64,000 bases of DNA from Volvox africanus (lineage: Eukaryota > Chlorophyta > Chlorophyceae > Chlamydomonadales > Volvocaceae): assembly GCA_030268105.1 (NCBI GenBank), contig BSDZ01000013.1, positions 148,501-212,500 of the forward strand. The letters run 5' to 3'. The translations under genes were made by a program, and so were the position numbers. Positions 59,750 through 64,000 of the stretch are shown here, one piece after another. Numbering within the stretch: position 1 is the stretch's first letter; each line of letters opens with the position of its first letter. The notes beneath the pieces were generated by a model that did no database searches, was not told the DNA's origin, and was given only the letters and a program-made list of their open reading frames with translations.

Positions 59750-61614
59750 TTAAACGATGGGAACAGGGTTTTGCGGAAGCAGCCAGGGCGAGGCATCCAG
59801 CTCATCTCTCAGCAACATCGCCCGACGGCCCACACGAGCCTGCAACTTGTGGTATTCAGCAACCCGCGCCGCGAGGCTCAATATGCGCCGCGCAACCGGT
59901 TCCTCCTTCTCCCTCTGCTTCACTTCCCAGTCGCGTAACATCGCCGCCCGGACAACTGGACCAGCGCCGGCGGGGAAGCGCAGACTGCAGCGCCGCTGTT
60001 GCTGTGCAGAGAGGGATCCGGATCCGCCCCTGGCGCCAGCTGGTGCTGTTACTGCTGGTGGTAGCAATGCGGCGGCTGCCTGGCTAGCGGTGGCAGTGCT
60101 GCCCTCCTCCGGTGACCTTTCCGAGCCCGCTGCACCTGACACCGCTCGTGACGCCGCGCCGTCATGATTTGTCACCTGCGCCACCTCCCGCCGTCTGGAA
60201 TCCGCAACCCCAGTGGCAGCACACCCAACAGCGGCGGTGCCCAGTTGCTCGGGTCGCGGCGCAGCTGATGCGGCCGTTTCGTGTATTCCCGGGTCCCCCT
60301 CCCCACGTGCCGGGCAATCTTCAACACGATCAATCAACAACACAGGCCGGGAGGTACACAAATTGCTGACATGCGTCATCGTTACTGGCTCTGCAGGGAC
60401 CGCCACGGCTGGTGGCGCCATAGCAGCGCCAACAGGACTGGGTGCCGCTGCCGCTGCTGTTACGATAGCATTTGCCGCCGGCGCCACGCAATTAGCAGCC
60501 GGTTCAGTCCCGCACCCCGTTGCTGTAACTGCCAATCCTGCTACAGATGGGCTCATCGCAGTCCCCCAAGACATCGGCGCCGTGTTCCAAGACCCCGGTA
60601 GCTTAGCACCGGTAACTTCCTCACCGGCGCCCACACCCTGATTAGATTTTTGTTGCCCGTCTGCGGCCAGCGTCATCATTCGCTGCGTCGCAGCGGTCAG
60701 GTTTGCCTCCTGGTCGCATTCCGGTGCTCCCTGCTGGGGCAATCGCGCTACCTTGCTCGGCCGGCCACTGCATCCAGCTGCGTCCCCTGGCTCCTCCCGG
60801 GGGCACTCTACACGTCGCCAGCCCGAAACGGAGGAGACACGTTTGCGTGATGGGGGATGGGTGAGGTTCGGCTGAGGACAGGCCGGGGCTGCCGCCACTG
60901 TCGCCGCCGCTGTAGTCATCAGCGGATTGGTGGCGACATGATTGAGTCCTAGGAGGGATGCGCCAGCATTGCCGCTGTCGTGTTGGTATTCAGACGGGAA
61001 TGTGACAGCCGCATTGGAGCTCGGTTGCTTCCTGTAATAATTGCAGCTGTTACCGCGGCCGCGGATGCTGAGACTGTCAGCCGCGGGAAATGCTTTGGTG
61101 CCTGTGTTGCCTAAGGCCTGGGTGCCGTCAGTTGCCGTACATATGGGTGGGCTTCCGGTAATCAAGTCCACAGTTTCACCGGTAAGATCGACCTGTACTG
61201 GAGGGCGGACCCCATCTGGCTGGTAAAGCTGCCAGAATTGTACACCTATTTCGGCCTCAAGGCTCGGACAGCTGACGATGTCTGTCGGCACAAAGGGATT
61301 CCCTGTGGCAATTTAATATGAGAAGGACAAGCCGCATTGAGATATCGTCAGGGATGCAGGCTGTGCGCGCAAGGTATGCGAACGATGTGTACCGGGAAGG
61401 TTTTGTCAAGGGTAATCCTCGAGTCAGAGATCACACCTGATGCAGGGCTCTTCCATCCATTCCGAGAGACGTAGTGCGCTAACGAATCACGGTCATAATT
61501 AGTTGCTGGCTCTCCCGAGAGCACAACCGGGTGCTTCATAACGCGCTTCGACAAACAACAAAGATAACGTGACGGTAACGTCACCGTTATGCGATCTGTC
61601 CCCAACGTGTTCAT
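59750..61614 (-). CDS. U-box protein with SUMO-interacting-like motifs (candidate E3 ubiquitin ligase)
   Basis: Exon 1 (61614 to about 61393) encodes a U-box of about 60 residues: LSKRVMKHPVVLSGEPATNY, DRDSLAHYVSRNGWKSPASG, VISDSRIT. U-boxes adopt a RING-like fold without zinc and recruit E2 enzymes. Exon 2 (about 61302-59750) reads NPFVPTDIVSCPSLEAEIGV, then VQVDLTGETVDLIT (61157-61198), which contains two V/I-x-D-L-type cores like SUMO-interacting motifs, then a long Ala/Pro/Ser linker and a basic/hydrophobic helical C-terminus (WEVKQREKEEPVARRILSLA; YHKLQARVGRRAMLLRDELD). Total is about 590 residues. The exon junction is one base out of phase with the obvious donor (CCG/GTACAC) and acceptor (CCACAG), so the splice site is unresolved. 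TTACA at 59378 is a candidate polyadenylation signal. A SUMO-targeted role is inference. Confidence 0.68.
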
Positions 61615-63284
61615 GTTCGAACCCTGTCGGAAAGAGGTTGTCGAGGTGGGCACGATTATTGGCGCCAAACTTCCTACCCCTCAGAGCATTTCATGAACGG
61701 CAAACGTGAGCCTTCTTGTGTTGGCATTGAAATTAGCCGAATCTTCGAGGCTTCAATCATTGATCAGTGACCCTGAGTCAATGTCAAGGAGTTCAGGTCC
61801 TTGTACTTCAGCCGTCATACAAACAAACGGATCGCAATACATCCATATCAGACGAAAATGGATAGTAACAGTTTGTTGCAATCCACATCATGAATTAAAT
61901 AATCGCCATATGTTTTAGAATTTACGGCAAAACATTCGTGCCATCCTTTCTGATGTTAGCGGTTGACCATACGCACGCCGAGTGTGAATAACTGAATAAC
62001 ATCAAGCAGTTTCTTTGATCGGTATGTTATACCAATCCGATTCAGCCTTCTAAGATTTGTGCAGCACGACATTCATAAAAATTTCAGTACTAATCCAAAA
62101 TCCCGTTGGAGTATTGAATAGATGGCCCTAAACACAACGGGTTAGATTGCTTGATCTGCAATGCATGGATTTTATGTGCCGATAAGCTGGAGCGCGTATT
62201 TTTATCGTAGCCTGGGAATGGGCCAAACAACACCATACCTAGGTTCTTGATAAGAGATGACTCCTAGCTACCTAGTCTAGTCCGCTTGACTCATGACTGA
62301 CTGCGAATATACCCACAAAACCCGAGATTTATTAGGAGGCGATGAAACGAGTTGCGTTTCTCGTTGTAAAGTCCTCGCATGTGCACTTTTTATTCTTCAC
62401 GCTGGCACCCACAACTCCCCCTTCCCCCCATGAATGACATCGCGACACCCTGTTCGCAAAGCGGCCCCACTAGGTACCACTGACTTGGCTTCACCTTCCA
62501 ATTACATAGACGCGAAATGCGCAACCCTGAGCATCTGCCAACAAGGGACAAGCAAGGAAGGCATTAAGGGCGCAAAGGCGCATGACACGCAGTACTCCAG
62601 TCCCCCTCCCGTTGCATCATCATCATCATCATCATCCGGGTAGCACAGCTGATAAATTGGGAAGCGGCCCTTTTTCCCCCTTCCTACTCTCTGGCCCCCT
62701 TCGTCACCGGCAGCTTGCAGACACCGTCAAGAGCGAGTCCCCACCGAAGGGGCGAAGGGGGCCCGCATTTCCGGCCCCCGAAGTCGAAGTGCCTGACGGA
62801 AGCTGCTGTGCAGCAGCGACATGAAAACCACCAGCAAGGAAAGCCCAATAAGGCTGCCAGGCGCTCGCCACCATCCAAATCGCAGTCCATAGCTCGTCTA
62901 TGTACGTCGATCTTCATGACGTACAGAGCAACTCCAACCGCATCACGACTGGGTGTTATTACGTAGTGTAACGCACCGCAATCGTCCCCCGACAGCTGTG
63001 GCAACGGGTAGCCGTATATACACATGCTTGTTGTCACCCGCTAAAACCTAGTATGTCCTGGCTGGCCCCTCCGCGGCCCACCGGCCCTTGTTCTCAAAGA
63101 ATCTTATCCTGGTGATGGCTCACTCAGGATCATCCAGGAAGATGCAGAGACGAAGACGCAGACGGCCCGACCCGGCCTGACTCAAACGTTTGGCTGAACC
63201 CTGAAGACAGCACCCACACGCTGACTAACTTTTATGGTTGCTAGAGGAAAACAGAAAACGAAAGTGGGGACATTCAACTCACTC
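61615..63284. other. Intergenic region upstream of the U-box gene
   Basis: Mostly AT-rich (61700-62400) with a (CAT)n microsatellite at about 62615-62637. No supported gene. Confidence 0.45.
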
Positions 63285-63422
63285 TCATTCCCCGTCCATA
63301 TTACTGAAGTCATCTAAAATGCGCTGTGATAGTGGTACTTCGGGATGTTCCGTATCCATACGCATGTATGGAAAAGTTAGCGTGCGGCGAAAACTCTGCC
63401 GCCACCTTGGGCCCAATTTGTC
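63285..63422 (-). CDS. Possible terminal exon of a gene entering from the right edge
   Basis: After an acceptor GGATTCAG, 45 codons end in TGA at 63285. The peptide (RWRQSFRRTLTFPYMRMDTE, then HPEVPLSQRILDDFSNMDGE) has mixed composition and looks like a conserved C-terminus. A competing frame continues upstream to about 63620 as Gly/Ser/Ala-rich sequence. No family recognised. Confidence 0.33.
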   Translation of the reverse strand, partial: DKLGPRWRQSFRRTLTFPYMRMDTEHPEVPLSQRILDDFSNMDGE

Positions 63423-63644
63423 CTGAATCCCTAGCCGCGGCGCCCCGATCGCCATGGCCCATGTTGCCAAGCCCTCCCATGGAGCTCCCAGCCGCTTCCA
63501 AGCACGCCGCGCTGGGGCCGCTGCTGGTGCTGGCGCCGCTGCCATCAGCCCTTGGTCGAGGCATTGTGGGCGCTGTTGACCGACCTAATGTGTCGCCGAA
63601 GGTTTGGCTGCCCCCGTCCTGAATGTGAATGAGAGTGCGGAGAA

Positions 63645-63709
63645 TGATATATATACATATATGTATATCATTATCATAATCATATATATATGTGTGTATA
63701 TATATATAC

Positions 63710-63740
<31 letters not shown>
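63645..63740. repeat. (TA)n / (GA)n compound microsatellite
   Basis: An AT-dinucleotide tract with ATAC/ATGT variants is followed by about eight GA units. Non-coding. Confidence 0.9.
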
Positions 63741-64000
63741 TCATTCCCGAACTGAGTTCCCCGGTGGAAACAGGAGGTGCTCCCCGTGCAAGGCAACGTA
63801 TAAGATCACACACCCGGTGGCACCTTGAGAAGCAGAACGCCGTACATGAATAAGAGACGAACATGACACGCACAGGGATGGACGACCGTCCGTCGTTTGA
63901 ACCCCCCCTCGACCCCCCCTGGCGTCAGAGGCCGAAGAATGTCACCGACCGAAGCACCGCCGGGTAGGATACCCACATCCACCATACACACACAACCTTA

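Overview
The window looks like nuclear DNA of a green alga, most likely a volvocine chlorophyte (Chlamydomonas/Volvox relatives). Coding exons are GC-rich, short (about 40-200 nt) and split by many GT-AG and a few GC-AG introns. Several proteins carry long Ala/Gly/Ser/Pro/Gln linkers, intergenic DNA is clearly AT-richer, microsatellites are abundant, and one intron holds two CCCTAAAA units, the telomere repeat known from Chlamydomonas. There are no bacterial operon signals. The exon models were assembled by eye from reading-frame continuity, family conservation, splice sites and matching intron phases.

Layout. 42-12626 (minus) is a 30-exon gene for a plastid-type B12-binding radical SAM protein fused to a DUF2344 domain. 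14092-20301 (plus) is the autophagy kinase ATG1, divergent from it. 24305-27620 (plus) is a class-II glutamine-amidotransferase-like (DUF3700/TSJT1-type) protein with a His/Gln-rich tail. 29201-32179 (minus) is a tandem-UIM protein. 33535-34877 (minus) is ribosomal protein eL24. 36968-37915 (minus) is an intronless, divergent PP2A catalytic subunit. 39759-45545 (minus) is a 14-exon bacterial-type (organellar) aspartyl-tRNA synthetase. 46516-48931 (minus) holds a small unidentified two-exon gene and an orphan terminal exon. 50569-58009 (plus) is a 12-exon WD40 protein of about 1,540 residues. 58046-59043 (minus) has uncertain exons. 59750-61614 (minus) is a U-box protein with SUMO-interacting-like motifs. 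63285-63422 (minus) is a possible terminal exon of a gene entering from the right edge.

The genes are ordinary eukaryotic neighbours, not an operon. Three concern protein turnover (ATG1, UIM protein, U-box/SIM protein) and two concern organelle function (radical SAM fusion, AspRS); any functional link between them is only inference. The most interesting items are the radical SAM-DUF2344 fusion with a novel C-terminal exon, the U-box plus SIM combination, the intronless PP2Ac, three GC-AG introns, a probable frameshift at the AspRS C-terminus, and two tRNA-promoter-like elements that may be SINE copies.
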